Part shown: positions 26,642 to 35,885 of the stretch, one piece after another
How the letters are laid out: each line of letters starts with the position of its first letter
Numbering within the stretch: the first letter of the stretch is position 1
DNA from: Marilutibacter spongiae
GTDB taxonomy: Bacteria; Pseudomonadota; Gammaproteobacteria; Xanthomonadales; Xanthomonadaceae
Assembly: GCF_014145325.1 (NCBI RefSeq)
Contig: NZ_JACHTF010000008.1
Location: forward strand, 1 to 64,000
Reading direction: 5' to 3'
DNA length: 64,000 nucleotides
Program-made: the position numbers and the translations under genes
Notes under the pieces: generated by a model
Databases searched by the model: none
What the model was told of the DNA's origin: nothing
Seen by the model: the letters and a program-made list of their open reading frames with translations, nothing else

Positions 26642-27139
26642 GTGGACGCCGCCATCCGGGCGTATGTCGGCCTCGGGGCCAACCTCGGCGAGGCCGAAGC
26701 CGCGGTGCGGGCCGGTCTGGCGGCGCTCGATCGCCTGCCTTCGACGCGCTGCGTCGCGGCCTCGCGCCTGTACCGGACCCCGGCATGGGGCCTGGCCGAG
26801 CAGCCGGACTTCATCAACGCCGTCGCCGCGCTCGACACCGCCCTCCCACCGGAACGCCTGCTCGATACGATGCTCGACATCGAGCGCGAGGCCGGCCGCG
26901 ACCGTCGCCAGGACGGACCGCGCTGGGGACCGCGCGTGCTCGATCTCGACCTGTTGCTGTACGGCGAATCCATCATCGACCTGCCCGGGCTGCAGGTCCC
27001 GCACCCGCGCCTGCACGAGCGCGCCTTCGCGCTGCTGCCCCTGCTCGAGATCGCCCCGGACGTCGCCATCCCCGGCATCGGTGCCGCGCGTGATCGCCTG
27101 CGGACGATGGCGGTCGACGACATCGAGGCGATAGGCTAG
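26642..27139 (+). CDS. folK: 2-amino-4-hydroxy-6-hydroxymethyldihydropteridine pyrophosphokinase
   Basis: A 165-aa folate-pathway kinase moving pyrophosphate from ATP to hydroxymethyl-dihydropterin. AYVGLGANLGEAEAAV opens the fold; the family signature is DRRQDGPRWGPRVLDLDLLL, with the Mg-binding Asp-x-Asp; VPHPRLHERAFALLPL follows. The start is a GTG at 26642, needed because no ATG lies within family length. It is 15 bp after pcnB and 84 bp before panB, matching the common pcnB-folK-panBCD order. Confidence 0.95.
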   Translation: MDAAIRAYVGLGANLGEAEAAVRAGLAALDRLPSTRCVAASRLYRTPAWGLAEQPDFINAVAALDTALPPERLLDTMLDIEREAGRDRRQDGPRWGPRVLDLDLLLYGESIIDLPGLQVPHPRLHERAFALLPLLEIAPDVAIPGIGAARDRLRTMAVDDIEAIG

Positions 27140-27223
27140 TCCCCCCGGGGTGGACGCGGGCGCCTGCCAGGCCCCGCGCCGCCGCTCGCCACACCTCCCG
27201 AACACAGCCACAGGCCCCCGCGC

Positions 27224-28057
27224 ATGTACGCCTCCGCATCGAAAGACGACCGTCCCGCCGGCAAGCCCTGGACCGTGCCCGAACTGGCCGCCGCCAAGCG
27301 CGAGGGGCGCAAGCTGGCCATGCTGACCTGCTACGACGCGGGTTTCGCGCGGGCCCTGGACGCGGCGGGCATCGACCTGGTGCTGGTCGGCGACTCGCTC
27401 GGCATGGTGGTGCAGGGCCGCGACAGCACCCTGCCGGTGACCGTCGCCGACATCGCCTACCACACCGCCTGCGTCGCCCGCGGGTTGTCGCGCGCGTTGC
27501 TGGTGTCGGACCTGCCGTTCGCCGCGGACGCCGATCCGGTGCGTGCGCTCGAGGCTTCGGTGGCGTTCCTGCAGGCCGGCGCGGGCATGGTCAAGCTCGA
27601 AGGCGCGGGCCACAAGCTCGCGGTGATCCGCCACCTGGTCGAGCGCGAGATCCCGGTCTGCGCCCACCTGGGCCTGACGCCGCAATCGGTCCTGCGCCTG
27701 GGCGGTTACAAGGTGCAGGGGCGCGACGAAGCCGCGGCCGCCCGCCTGCGCGAGGACGCACGTGCGGTCCAGGCCGCGGGGGCGTCGATGCTGGTGCTCG
27801 AATGCGTGCCCAGCGGTGTCGCCGCGGCGATCACCGCCGACCTCGACATCCCCACGATCGGCATCGGCGCCGGGCCCGGCTGCGACGGCCAGGTGCTGGT
27901 CCTGCACGACATGCTCGGCCTGGACAGCGGCCACCGGCGACCGCGCTTCGTCAAGGATTTCCTCGCCGAGGGCGGTTCGGTCGCGGCGGCGGCGCTGGCC
28001 TATGCCGAAGCGGTCCGCGAGGGGCGCTTCCCCGACGCGGAGCATGCCTACGCCTGA
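27224..28057 (+). CDS. panB: 3-methyl-2-oxobutanoate hydroxymethyltransferase
   Basis: A 277-aa TIM-barrel enzyme making ketopantoate from ketoisovalerate and methylene-tetrahydrofolate. [19 protein letters not shown] and [14 protein letters not shown] carry the Mg-binding Asp, MVKLEG has the substrate residues, and [10 protein letters not shown] with [11 protein letters not shown] are typical. Length is normal. It is the first of three pantothenate genes, with a 49-bp gap to panC. It catalyses the first committed step towards coenzyme A. Confidence 0.96.
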   Translation: MYASASKDDRPAGKPWTVPELAAAKREGRKLAMLTCYDAGFARALDAAGIDLVLVGDSLGMVVQGRDSTLPVTVADIAYHTACVARGLSRALLVSDLPFAADADPVRALEASVAFLQAGAGMVKLEGAGHKLAVIRHLVEREIPVCAHLGLTPQSVLRLGGYKVQGRDEAAAARLREDARAVQAAGASMLVLECVPSGVAAAITADLDIPTIGIGAGPGCDGQVLVLHDMLGLDSGHRRPRFVKDFLAEGGSVAAAALAYAEAVREGRFPDAEHAYA

Positions 28058-28106
28058 GCGGATCGGCGACAATGGCGGCCTTGCCACGTGAAGGCCGTTG
28101 CCCGAG

Positions 28107-28952
28107 ATGCTTGAAACCCTGACCGAACTCGACGCGCTGCGCGGACGCGTCGCCGGATGGAAGCGCGAGGGCCTTCGCGTCGCCCTGGTGCCGACGATGG
28201 GCAACCTGCACGCGGGGCACTTCTCGCTCGTCGAGCTCGCGCGTGCCCGCGCCGACCGCGTGGTCGCCAGCGTCTTCGTCAATCCCACCCAGTTCGGCCC
28301 CGGCGAGGATTTCGAGCGCTACCCGCGCACGCCCGACGCCGATGCCGCCGGCCTGGACGCGGCCGGCTGCGACGCGGTCTGGATGCCGTCGGTGGAGACC
28401 ATGTACCCCTTCGGCATCGACGGCACCGTCCGCATGGTCGTGCCGGGCGTCACCGCCGTGCTCGAGGGCGCCCATCGCCCCGGTCACTTCGACGGCGTGG
28501 CGACCGTGGTCGCGCGCCTGTTCAACCAGGTCCAGCCCGACGTGGCGGTGTTCGGTCGCAAGGACTACCAGCAACTGGCGGTGATCCGTTACCTGGTTCG
28601 CGAGCTGGCGTTCCCGCTCGAGGTCGTCGCCGCGCCCATACTGCGCGAGGCCGACGGACTGGCGATGAGCTCGCGCAACCAGTACCTCTCGGCCACCGAA
28701 CGCCCGCGCGCGGCCGCCATCCATGCCACCTTGCAGGCGATGCGCCAGGCCTTCGAGGCGGGCGGGGCGGTCGAGTCCGTCGAGCGCATGGCGACCTCGC
28801 GCCTGGCCGCGGAGGGCTTCGATGTCGACTACGCCGTCGTGCAGCGCACCGACCTCTCCGGGCCGGCCGTGCAGGGCGCGCCCTGGGTGGCCCTGGTCGC
28901 CGCCCGCCTCGGCAGGACCCGCCTGATCGACAACCTCGAGTCCGGTTCATGA
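28107..28952 (+). CDS. panC: Pantothenate synthetase
   Basis: A 281-aa adenylate-forming ligase that joins pantoate to beta-alanine. PTMGNLHAGHFSLVE contains the HxGH nucleotide motif, VFVNPTQFGPGEDFERYPRT the pantoate site, GRKDYQQLAVI the adenylate loop and MSSRNQYLS the KMSKS-like signature. ATG at 28107 (MLETLTELDAL) was preferred to an upstream TTG at 28098 because it matches family length. It uses the product of panB and of panD, both adjacent. Confidence 0.96.
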   Translation: MLETLTELDALRGRVAGWKREGLRVALVPTMGNLHAGHFSLVELARARADRVVASVFVNPTQFGPGEDFERYPRTPDADAAGLDAAGCDAVWMPSVETMYPFGIDGTVRMVVPGVTAVLEGAHRPGHFDGVATVVARLFNQVQPDVAVFGRKDYQQLAVIRYLVRELAFPLEVVAAPILREADGLAMSSRNQYLSATERPRAAAIHATLQAMRQAFEAGGAVESVERMATSRLAAEGFDVDYAVVQRTDLSGPAVQGAPWVALVAARLGRTRLIDNLESGS

Positions 28953-29058
28953 ATCCCCGCTGACGCGACGGCGCGGCCGGACCGCGGCGTTGCGCCCGTG
29001 CGGCCCCGAATGGGGGTTCGCTGGGGGCATTGGCATGTTGCGGCGCGCCATCGGCTGC

Positions 29059-29064
29059 TAGAAT
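29059..29064 (+). promoter_or_regulatory. -10-like box upstream of panD
   Basis: TAGAAT lies about 50 bases before panD in the 150-bp gap after panC. A TTGCGG 15 bp upstream is a poor -35 at short spacing, so the promoter call is tentative. Confidence 0.35.
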
Positions 29065-29109
29065 CAGCGGTTCACGTCGACCTGCCGTCCCCGCGACGGA
29101 ATGAACGCC

Positions 29110-29490
29110 ATGCTGCTGAACGTACTCAAGGCCAAGATCCACCGCGCATCCGTGACCCACGCCGAGTTGCACTACGAAGGCTCGTGCGCGATCGACGGCC
29201 GCCTGCTCGATATCTCGGGTATCCGCGAATACGAGCAGGTGCACATCTTCAACATCAACAACGGCCACCGCTTCGTCACCTACGCGATCCGCGGCGAAGA
29301 AGGCAGTGGCGTGATCTCGGTGAACGGCGCGGCCGCGCACCTCGCCCAGCCGGGCGACCTGGTGATCATCTGTGCCTACGGGCAGTGCGACGAGGCCGAG
29401 GCGGCGGAATACAAGCCGACCTTGGTCTACGTTGACCGCGAGAACCGATTGACGCATACCAACGAGTCGATTCCCGCTCAGGCCGCTTGA
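29110..29490 (+). CDS. panD: Aspartate 1-decarboxylase (pyruvoyl enzyme proenzyme)
   Basis: A 126-aa proenzyme that decarboxylates aspartate to beta-alanine. Self-cleavage between Gly24 and Ser25 in [10 protein letters not shown] forms the pyruvoyl group; the flanking [16 protein letters not shown] is the substrate-binding N-terminal strand. With the start at 29110 the cleavage site falls at exactly Gly24-Ser25, as in E. coli, and GGA lies nine bases upstream. The ATG at 29101 would add three residues and is a weaker choice. Completes the panBCD set in one place; pgi follows after 18 bp. Confidence 0.94.
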   Translation: MLLNVLKAKIHRASVTHAELHYEGSCAIDGRLLDISGIREYEQVHIFNINNGHRFVTYAIRGEEGSGVISVNGAAAHLAQPGDLVIICAYGQCDEAEAAEYKPTLVYVDRENRLTHTNESIPAQAA

Positions 29491-29508
29491 CGGCCGCCAC
29501 TGCCATCG

Positions 29509-31029
29509 ATGACCGCCACGGACAGGATTGAAGACACCCTCCGCGCCCACGCCGAGCGCCTGAAGCACGCCCGCACCGCCGACCTGGTCGCGCGGTCGCC
29601 GTCGCGTGCCACCGACCTGGCCCTGCGGGTCGGTCCGATCTACGCCAACTTCGCCCGCCAGGGCTACGACGGGCCCGCGCTCGAGGCCCTGTTCGGCTTG
29701 CTGCGCCAGGTCGATGCGCCGGGCCGTCTGCGTGCCCAGTTCGACGGCGAGGCGATCAACCTGACCGAAGGCCGCGCGGTGCTGCACACCGCGCTGCGCG
29801 GCGCTGCCTCGGACGCGCCGGCAGCGCGCGAGGCGCATGCACAGGCCCTGGAGGCGCGCGCCCGCATGGGCGAGCTGGTCGCGTCGCTGGAGACCAGTGG
29901 CGTCACCGACATCGTCAGCGTGGGCATCGGCGGCTCCGACCTGGGGCCGCGCCTGGCGGTCGACGCGCTGCAGGGCGTCGACGCGCGTCCGCGCGTGCAT
30001 TTCCTGTCCAATGTCGACGGCCATGCGGCCCGTCGCGTGCTGGCCGGGCTCGACCCGGCGCGCACCGCCGGCATCCTGATCTCCAAGACCTTCAGCACAC
30101 AGGAAACCCTGCTCAACGGGCGCCTGCTGGCCGAGTGGATGGGCGAGGCCGCCGCAAGCCGGCTGTACGCCGTCTCGGCCAACACCGCGCGCCCGGCCGA
30201 GGCGTTCGGCATTCCCGCCGCGCGCATCCTGCCCATGTGGGATTGGGTCGGCGGTCGCTATTCGCTGTGGTCGGCGGTCGGCTTCCCGATCGCGCTGGCG
30301 ATCGGCATGGAGGCGTTCGAGGCCTTCCTCGCCGGCGCGGCCGAGATGGACGCGCACGTCATCGAGGCGCCACTGGAGCGCAACCTGCCGGCGTGGCACG
30401 CGGCCACCGCCCTGTGGAACCGCAACGGCCTGGGCCACGCCACCCATGCCGTGCTGCCTTACGACGACCGCCTGAAACTGCTGTCGAACTACCTGCAGCA
30501 ATTGGTGATGGAAAGCCTGGGCAAGTCGGCGCGCCGCGACGGCTCGCCAGTGACGGTCGACACCGTGCCGGTGTGGTGGGGCGGGGTGGGCACCGACACC
30601 CAGCACAGCTTCTTCCAGGCGCTGCACCAGGGGACGTCGATCATTCCCGCCGACTTCATCGGTGTCGTCCGCGGCGACACCCCCCACGTCGAGAACCACC
30701 GGGCCCTGCACGCCAACCTGCTGGCGCAGACGGAGGCCTTCGCCAACGGCCAGGCCAGCGACGATCCGCACCGCGCCTACGCCGGCGGCCGGCCGACGAC
30801 GACGATCCTGCTCGACACGCTCGACCCGCGCGCACTCGGTGCGCTGCTGGCGATGTACGAGCACAGCGTCTACCTGCAGTCGGTCGCGTGGGACATCAAC
30901 GCCTTCGACCAGTTCGGCGTCGAGCTGGGCAAGCAGCTGGCGAGCCGGCTCCTGCCCGCGCTTTCGGGCGAGGCCGAGGCCGAGGATCCGGTCACCCGGG
31001 CGCTGCTGGCGGAATTGCGCAAGGACTGA
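29509..31029 (+). CDS. pgi: Glucose-6-phosphate isomerase
   Basis: A 506-aa enzyme interconverting glucose-6-phosphate and fructose-6-phosphate, linking EPS precursor supply to central metabolism. Sugar-phosphate-binding [12 protein letters not shown] type motif appears as [23 protein letters not shown] is the phosphate loop; the signature [24 protein letters not shown] near the C-terminus holds the catalytic His/Lys. Slightly shorter than the E. coli enzyme (549 aa) but within range for xanthomonads. ATG at 29509 is 18 bp after panD. It ends 27 bp from the convergent queG stop. Confidence 0.95.
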   Translation: MTATDRIEDTLRAHAERLKHARTADLVARSPSRATDLALRVGPIYANFARQGYDGPALEALFGLLRQVDAPGRLRAQFDGEAINLTEGRAVLHTALRGAASDAPAAREAHAQALEARARMGELVASLETSGVTDIVSVGIGGSDLGPRLAVDALQGVDARPRVHFLSNVDGHAARRVLAGLDPARTAGILISKTFSTQETLLNGRLLAEWMGEAAASRLYAVSANTARPAEAFGIPAARILPMWDWVGGRYSLWSAVGFPIALAIGMEAFEAFLAGAAEMDAHVIEAPLERNLPAWHAATALWNRNGLGHATHAVLPYDDRLKLLSNYLQQLVMESLGKSARRDGSPVTVDTVPVWWGGVGTDTQHSFFQALHQGTSIIPADFIGVVRGDTPHVENHRALHANLLAQTEAFANGQASDDPHRAYAGGRPTTTILLDTLDPRALGALLAMYEHSVYLQSVAWDINAFDQFGVELGKQLASRLLPALSGEAEAEDPVTRALLAELRKD

Positions 31030-31056
31030 TCGCCCACGCCATGCGCGCGGCCGCGC

Positions 31057-32133
31057 TCAGGCGTCGCCGTGCTGCGCCAGTGCCCAGGCCACGTGCTCGC
31101 GTACCAGCGCGCTGGCATCGTCGCGTCGCGACTGCAGCGCCGCGACCACCTCCGGCGTCCCCGGGGCGTTGCCCAGGGCCACGGCGATGTTGCGCAGCCA
31201 GCGTTCGTGGCCGCTGCGGCGTATCGCCGAGCCCTCGGTCCGGCGCAGGAACTCGGCTTCGTCCCATGCGAACAGGTCGGCCAGGCTGGCGCGGTCGAGG
31301 TTGTTGCGGGCGCGGAAGTCGGGCTCGTCGCTGCGTCGGGCGAACTTGTTCCACGGACACACCAGCTGGCAGTCGTCGCAACCGAAGATGCGGTTGCCGA
31401 TCGGCTTGCGCAGCGCCTCGGGGATCGCGCCCTCGTGCTCGATGGTCAGGTAGGAAATGCAGCGGCGCGCGTCCAGCCGGTTGGGCGCGACGATCGCGGC
31501 GGTCGGGCAGACATCGATGCAGCGCGTGCAACTGCCGCAATGCGCGTTGGCCGGCGGGTCGACCGGCAGGGGCAGGTCGACGTAGATCTCGCCCAGGAAG
31601 AACCACGAGCCGCCGTCCTTGTCGATCAGGCAGGTGTGCTTGCCGATCCATCCCAGTCCCGCGTTGCGCGCCAGCGCGCGTTCCAGCACCGGCGCGGAAT
31701 CGACGAAGACCCGGTGCCCGAACGGGCCGATGTCCGCGGCGATGCGGTCGGCCAGGCGCTGCAGCCGCTGGCGCATGAGCTTGTGGTAGTCGCGGCCCAG
31801 CGCGTAGCGCGCGACATAGGCGCGCTCGCCGTTGGCCAGGGTGTCCCAGGCCTCGTCGCCGTCGTTGCGGCCGTAGTCCAGGCCCACCGAGATCACCCGC
31901 ACGGTGCCCGGGACCAGTTCGGCCGGCCGCGCGCGCTTGTCGCCGTGTCGGGCCATCCATTCCATCGACCCGTAGAGGCCCTCGGCCAGCCAGCTGCGCA
32001 GGTGCGCCTCGTCCTCGTCCAGGTCGATCGCCGAGATGCCGCAGCGCTGGAAGCCGAACGCCTTCGCCAGCGCGCGCACGCGTGCGGCGATGGCATCGGG
32101 ATCGGGCGGGACGGGGGCAGTCGACGGGGTCAT
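31057..32133 (-). CDS. queG: Epoxyqueuosine reductase
   Basis: A 358-aa cobalamin-dependent iron-sulfur enzyme for the last step of queuosine synthesis in tRNA. The N-terminal DUF1730 part has VISVGLDYGRND and VDSAPVLERALARNAGLGWIG with the catalytic Asp. Two 4Fe-4S motifs follow: HCGSCTRCIDVCPTAAI and GCDDCQLVCPWNK. A HEAT-like tail (about residues 290-355) ends the protein. The start at 32133 was chosen over very long upstream frames, which are antisense to nnrD. It diverges from nnrD with only 25 bp between start codons, leaving little room for separate promoters. Confidence 0.94.
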   Translation of the reverse strand: MTPSTAPVPPDPDAIAARVRALAKAFGFQRCGISAIDLDEDEAHLRSWLAEGLYGSMEWMARHGDKRARPAELVPGTVRVISVGLDYGRNDGDEAWDTLANGERAYVARYALGRDYHKLMRQRLQRLADRIAADIGPFGHRVFVDSAPVLERALARNAGLGWIGKHTCLIDKDGGSWFFLGEIYVDLPLPVDPPANAHCGSCTRCIDVCPTAAIVAPNRLDARRCISYLTIEHEGAIPEALRKPIGNRIFGCDDCQLVCPWNKFARRSDEPDFRARNNLDRASLADLFAWDEAEFLRRTEGSAIRRSGHERWLRNIAVALGNAPGTPEVVAALQSRRDDASALVREHVAWALAQHGDA

Positions 32134-32158
32134 GCGGGTGCCAGTATAAAATCCACGC

Positions 32159-33667
32159 ATGCACGATGCCGCGCTCCATTCCGTCACCGCCCTGCGCACG
32201 CTGGAGGCCAACGCCGCGCGACGCCTGGGCGATGCCGCCGTGTTGATGCGACGCGCAGGCCAGGCCGGCTGGCACCTGTTGCTGGCGCGGTGGCCGCAGG
32301 CGATGCACATCGTGGTGGCGTGCGGGCCGGGCAACAATGGCGGCGACGGCCATGAGCTGGCGCGCCTGGCACAGGCCGCGGGACGCCGGGTGACCGTGCT
32401 GCAGCTGCCGGGCCAGGCCCCGGGCAGCGACCTGGCGCGCGAGGCTGCGGCGCGTTTCCTCGAGGCCGGCGGGGAGGTGAAGGTCTTCGACGGCGCGCTG
32501 CCGGTGGCCGACGTGATCGTCGACGCGCTGTTCGGGATCGGTTTGTCGCGCGCCCTCGACGGCGAGGGCGCGCGCCTCGTCGACGCGGTCAATGCCGCGT
32601 CGATCCCCGTGCTCGCGCTCGACTGTCCCAGCGGCGTGGATGCCTCGACGGGCACGGTGCCGGGGCCAGCGGTGATCGCCGACGACACCCTCGAGTTCCT
32701 CGCGCGCAAGGCCGGGCTCGCCACCGGCGCGGCGCTGGATCGCGTGGGGCGGACCCACCTGGCCGACCTGGGCGTGGAGGCGGTCGACTTCGCGGGGGTG
32801 GAGCCGGTGGCGACCTGCCTGGTCGCGTCCGACCTGCCGGACCTGTTGCCGCAGCGCCGGCGCGACAGCCACAAGGGGCACAACGGCCGTGTCCTGTGCG
32901 TGGGCGGCGACCACGGCCATGGCGGTGCGATCGTGCTGGCCAGCGAGGCCGCCCTGCGCGGGGGCGCCGGCCTGGTCGACGTCGCCACGCGCGCGGCGCA
33001 CGTACCCGCGTTGCTGTCGCGGCTGCCGGAGGCGATGGCGCACGCGATCGCCATGCCGGTGACGGGCCACCTGGCCGACCTGCTGGCGACCTGCGACGTG
33101 GTCGCGCTGGGTCCCGGCCTGGGGCAGGCGGACTGGGGGCGCGCGCTGTTCGCGGCCGCCCTCGCGACCCGGCATCCACGGGTCATCGATGCCGACGGCC
33201 TGAACCTGCTCGCGGCCGGGCCCGTCCCGCTTGCGGTGGACGACATCCTCACCCCGCACCCCGGCGAGGCCGCGCGCCTGCTGGGCTGCACGGTGGCCCA
33301 GGTACAGTCCGATCGACTCGGTGCGGCCGGGCGACTGGTCGAGCGCTGGGGCTGCACCGTGGTGCTCAAAGGCGCTGGTACGGTCGTCGCGGCGCCCGAG
33401 CGCACAGCCCGCATCATCGCCGCCGGCAATCCCGGCATGGCGGTGGGCGGCATGGGCGACGTGCTGTGCGGCCTGGTCGCGGCGTTGCGCGGACAGGGAC
33501 TGGGCGCCTTCGAGGCCGCGTGCCTGGGCGCACTGCTGCATGCCGCGGCGGGCGATGCGGCGGCCGCATCCGATGGCGCGCGGGGCCTGCTGCCCAGCGA
33601 CCTCATGCCCTGGCTGCGACGGCTCGGCAATCCCTCCCAGTCCCCACAGGACCCGCGCCATGCATGA
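32159..33667 (+). CDS. nnrD: Bifunctional NAD(P)HX epimerase/dehydratase
   Basis: A 502-aa repair enzyme for hydrated NADH and NADPH. The N-terminal YjeF_N epimerase domain (about 1-210) has VACGPGNNGGDGHELARLA and LALDCPSGVDASTG. The C-terminal ribokinase-like dehydratase domain (about 225-495) has GHNGRVLCVGGDHGHGGA, LGPGLGQ, LTPHPGEAARLLG and the ADP-site signature AGNPGMAVGGMGDVLCG. Both halves appear intact. The symbol nnr is also used for the fusion. It overlaps tsaE by 8 bp. Confidence 0.95.
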   Translation: MHDAALHSVTALRTLEANAARRLGDAAVLMRRAGQAGWHLLLARWPQAMHIVVACGPGNNGGDGHELARLAQAAGRRVTVLQLPGQAPGSDLAREAAARFLEAGGEVKVFDGALPVADVIVDALFGIGLSRALDGEGARLVDAVNAASIPVLALDCPSGVDASTGTVPGPAVIADDTLEFLARKAGLATGAALDRVGRTHLADLGVEAVDFAGVEPVATCLVASDLPDLLPQRRRDSHKGHNGRVLCVGGDHGHGGAIVLASEAALRGGAGLVDVATRAAHVPALLSRLPEAMAHAIAMPVTGHLADLLATCDVVALGPGLGQADWGRALFAAALATRHPRVIDADGLNLLAAGPVPLAVDDILTPHPGEAARLLGCTVAQVQSDRLGAAGRLVERWGCTVVLKGAGTVVAAPERTARIIAAGNPGMAVGGMGDVLCGLVAALRGQGLGAFEAACLGALLHAAAGDAAAASDGARGLLPSDLMPWLRRLGNPSQSPQDPRHA

Positions 33668-34124
33668 ACCGGTACCCGAACGCCACCTCGCCGACGCCGA
33701 CGCCACCGAGGCGCTGGGCGCGGCGCTGGCCCGCGCACGGCCACCGCGGGCGGTCGTCTACCTGCGCGGGGACCTGGGCGCCGGCAAGTCGACCCTGGCC
33801 CGGGCGCTGCTGCGCGCGCTGGGCGTGACCGGAACCATCCGCAGCCCCACCTACACCCTGGTCGAACGCTATCCGCTAGACGACGGGGGCGAGGCCTGGC
33901 ACCTGGACCTGTACCGGATCGCCGATGCCGGGGAGCTCGAATTCCTCGGCCTGGATGCCGACGAGACCCGCTTGTGGCTGGTCGAATGGGCCGAACGGGG
34001 GGCGGGCGCACTGCCCGCGGCCGACCTGGTCATCGAACTGGCGGTGGCCGGCGACGGGCGCTCGGTACGGCTGGTGCCGGCCAGCGCACGGGGCGTCGCC
34101 TGGCTGGATGCCGTGCCGGGTTGA
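33660..34124 (+). CDS. tsaE: tRNA threonylcarbamoyladenosine biosynthesis ATPase TsaE
   Basis: A 154-aa P-loop ATPase needed with TsaB and TsaD for t6A37 modification. YLRGDLGAGKSTLARALLRALG is the Walker A region; SPTYTLVERY is the family-specific threonine motif; WHLDLYRI and LWLVEWAERG hold the Walker B-like region. The ATG at 33660 overlaps the nnrD stop by 8 bp, indicating translational coupling. Length is normal. It is followed by 114 bp with a 7-bp inverted repeat before the amidase gene. Confidence 0.95.
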   Translation: MHEPVPERHLADADATEALGAALARARPPRAVVYLRGDLGAGKSTLARALLRALGVTGTIRSPTYTLVERYPLDDGGEAWHLDLYRIADAGELEFLGLDADETRLWLVEWAERGAGALPAADLVIELAVAGDGRSVRLVPASARGVAWLDAVPG

Positions 34125-34142
34125 AGGCGCGAGTTGCGTCCC

Positions 34143-34166
34143 CTTCCTGAATATTTCCGCAGGAAG
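34143..34166. repeat. Inverted repeat between tsaE and amidase
   Basis: CTTCCTG (34143-34149) and CAGGAAG (34160-34166) form a 7-bp hairpin with a 10-base AT-rich loop, 18 bp after tsaE. It may be a weak terminator or a regulator site; there is no T run on the plus strand. Confidence 0.4.
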
Positions 34167-34238
34167 TCGTGGCAGGTGACGGATTCGTAAAGAAAAAATG
34201 GCTTGCAAAAGCCCGGAAGTGGTGCTTGACTAGCCTCC

Positions 34239-35777
34239 ATGCGAATCAAGGGGGCCACCGTGCAGAAGGGTCTGATGGGGCTGGCGCTGTTGGGCGCCCT
34301 GGCCTGGAACTTCGCGCATGCCGCCCAGATCAAGGACCTCCAGCTGCGCACCGGCGCCACCGGCACCCGTGCCGAGATCGTCATGGACGCGCAGGGCGAG
34401 GTCAGCACGCTCAGCCTGTCCGGTCCCGATCGCCTGGTGGTGGACTTCCCCGGTTCCGACCTCGCCAGGGGACTGGCCCTGCCGGCGCCATCGGGCGTGG
34501 TGAAAAGCGTGCGTACCGGCCATCCGGTCCCCGGCACCACCCGTATCGTCTTCGACCTGGCGCAGCCGGTCGCCGTGCTCAAGCCGCGCGTCGAGCCCGG
34601 CGCGCAGGGTCCGGTGCTCGTCCTCGAGTGGCCCGGCGACGGCGTCGATGCCGCCCCGGCGACGGCGGTTGCAGCCGTGCCGGCCGCCTCGACGAATACC
34701 CCTGGCAACGTGCCGACCCCGGCCACGGCTGCCAGCGTGCCGCCTTCGACGGCAGCCGAATCCGACCGGGCGGCGTCGTCGGCGGCGACTACCCGGCTGA
34801 TCAGTGAGCTGGCCGCGCGCGCCGAGGCCGCGCGGGCGGCGAAGGCCGCCGCGACGCCGACGACGGCAACCGGCGGCAACGCGGTCACCACGATGGCGGC
34901 CAGCGTGCCGGCGCGTGGCATCCCGACCACCGTCGCCACCGGCCGGCCCACGCCCGTCGCACCCGCGCCGGCCCCGGCGCAGCCCACGCCCGCCCAGGTC
35001 AGCCGCATGCTCTCCGAGCGCGCGCTGCGGCCGCTGGTCATCGCCATCGATCCCGGCCATGGCGGCCAGGATCCGGGGGCGATCGGCAAGAACGGCAAGC
35101 GCGAGAAGGACGTCACCCTCGCGGTCAGCCGTGAGCTGGCCCGGCAGATCAACGCCACGCCGGGCCTGAAGGCCTTCCTGACCCGCGACAGCGACGTGTT
35201 CATTCCCTTGAACCGGCGTGCCGTGCTCGCCCGCCAGGTCAAGGCGGACATCTTCGTCTCCATCCACGCCGATGCCGCCGAGAACCGCGAGGCCCGCGGC
35301 GCGTCCGTGTACGTGCTGTCGCTGCGTGGCGCCACGTCGCAGCGTGCGCGCTGGCTGGCCGACAAGGAGAACGCGGCCGACCTGATCGGCGGCGTGCGCC
35401 TGGAAAGCACCAACAACACCCTGGCCTCGGTCCTGATAGACCTGACCCAGAGCGGGCAGATGAAAGCCTCCGGCGAAGCCGCCGACCACGTCCTGGAGAG
35501 CCTGGGCCGGGTCGGCCAGAAGCGCCGGGTCGAGCAGGCCAACTTCGCCGTGCTGCGCACTTCCGACATGCCGGCGATGCTGGTGGAAACCGGTTTCATC
35601 TCCAATCCGGACGAAGAGCGCCTGCTCACCGACCCCGGCTACCAGCGCAAGCTCGCGAGCGCCGTGCTGGAGGGCGTCAACACCTATTTCGAGCGCCAGC
35701 CGCCACCGGGCACGATGTACGCGGCCCGTGCCAGCGCCGAAATGGCCGCCGCAAGCGGGCCCGGCGGCAGCCCCTGA
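34239..35777 (+). CDS. N-acetylmuramoyl-L-alanine amidase (AmiB/AmiC type)
   Basis: A 512-aa periplasmic peptidoglycan amidase that splits daughter cells. A signal peptide (LMGLALLGALAWNFAHA) is followed by an AMIN domain (about 30-140, IKDLQLRTGATGTRAEIVMD). Then comes an Ala/Pro/Thr linker of about 110 residues, and a Zn-dependent amidase_3 domain (about 267-490) with IAIDPGHGGQDPGAIG, SIHADAAENREARG and MLVETGFISNPDEE. His and Glu zinc ligands are visible in those motifs. There is no C-terminal LysM, unlike E. coli AmiB. The Zn-site regulatory helix typical of EnvC/NlpD-controlled amidases cannot be judged by eye. Confidence 0.93.
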   Translation: MRIKGATVQKGLMGLALLGALAWNFAHAAQIKDLQLRTGATGTRAEIVMDAQGEVSTLSLSGPDRLVVDFPGSDLARGLALPAPSGVVKSVRTGHPVPGTTRIVFDLAQPVAVLKPRVEPGAQGPVLVLEWPGDGVDAAPATAVAAVPAASTNTPGNVPTPATAASVPPSTAAESDRAASSAATTRLISELAARAEAARAAKAAATPTTATGGNAVTTMAASVPARGIPTTVATGRPTPVAPAPAPAQPTPAQVSRMLSERALRPLVIAIDPGHGGQDPGAIGKNGKREKDVTLAVSRELARQINATPGLKAFLTRDSDVFIPLNRRAVLARQVKADIFVSIHADAAENREARGASVYVLSLRGATSQRARWLADKENAADLIGGVRLESTNNTLASVLIDLTQSGQMKASGEAADHVLESLGRVGQKRRVEQANFAVLRTSDMPAMLVETGFISNPDEERLLTDPGYQRKLASAVLEGVNTYFERQPPPGTMYAARASAEMAAASGPGGSP

Positions 35778-35837
35778 GGCGAAGCGGGGACTGGCGCGCG
35801 ATGGGCGACCGCCGGGTTCGTTATCATCGAGGCATCG

Positions 35838-35857
35838 GACGGCACCGCGAGGTGCCG
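35838..35857. repeat. Hairpin in amidase-mutL gap
   Basis: ACGGCACC and GGTGCCGT flank a GCGA tetraloop, 28 bp before mutL. There is no T run, so it could be a leader hairpin rather than a terminator. A TATCAT box lies at 35822-35827. Confidence 0.45.
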
Positions 35858-35885
35858 TTCCGCCTTCCGAGATGATGCCGATGCG

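Noticed and set aside
25190-28288. 1032-residue minus-strand open frame
   Set aside because: It lies antisense to pcnB, folK and panB, all of which show intact family motifs. High GC leaves such frames open by chance.
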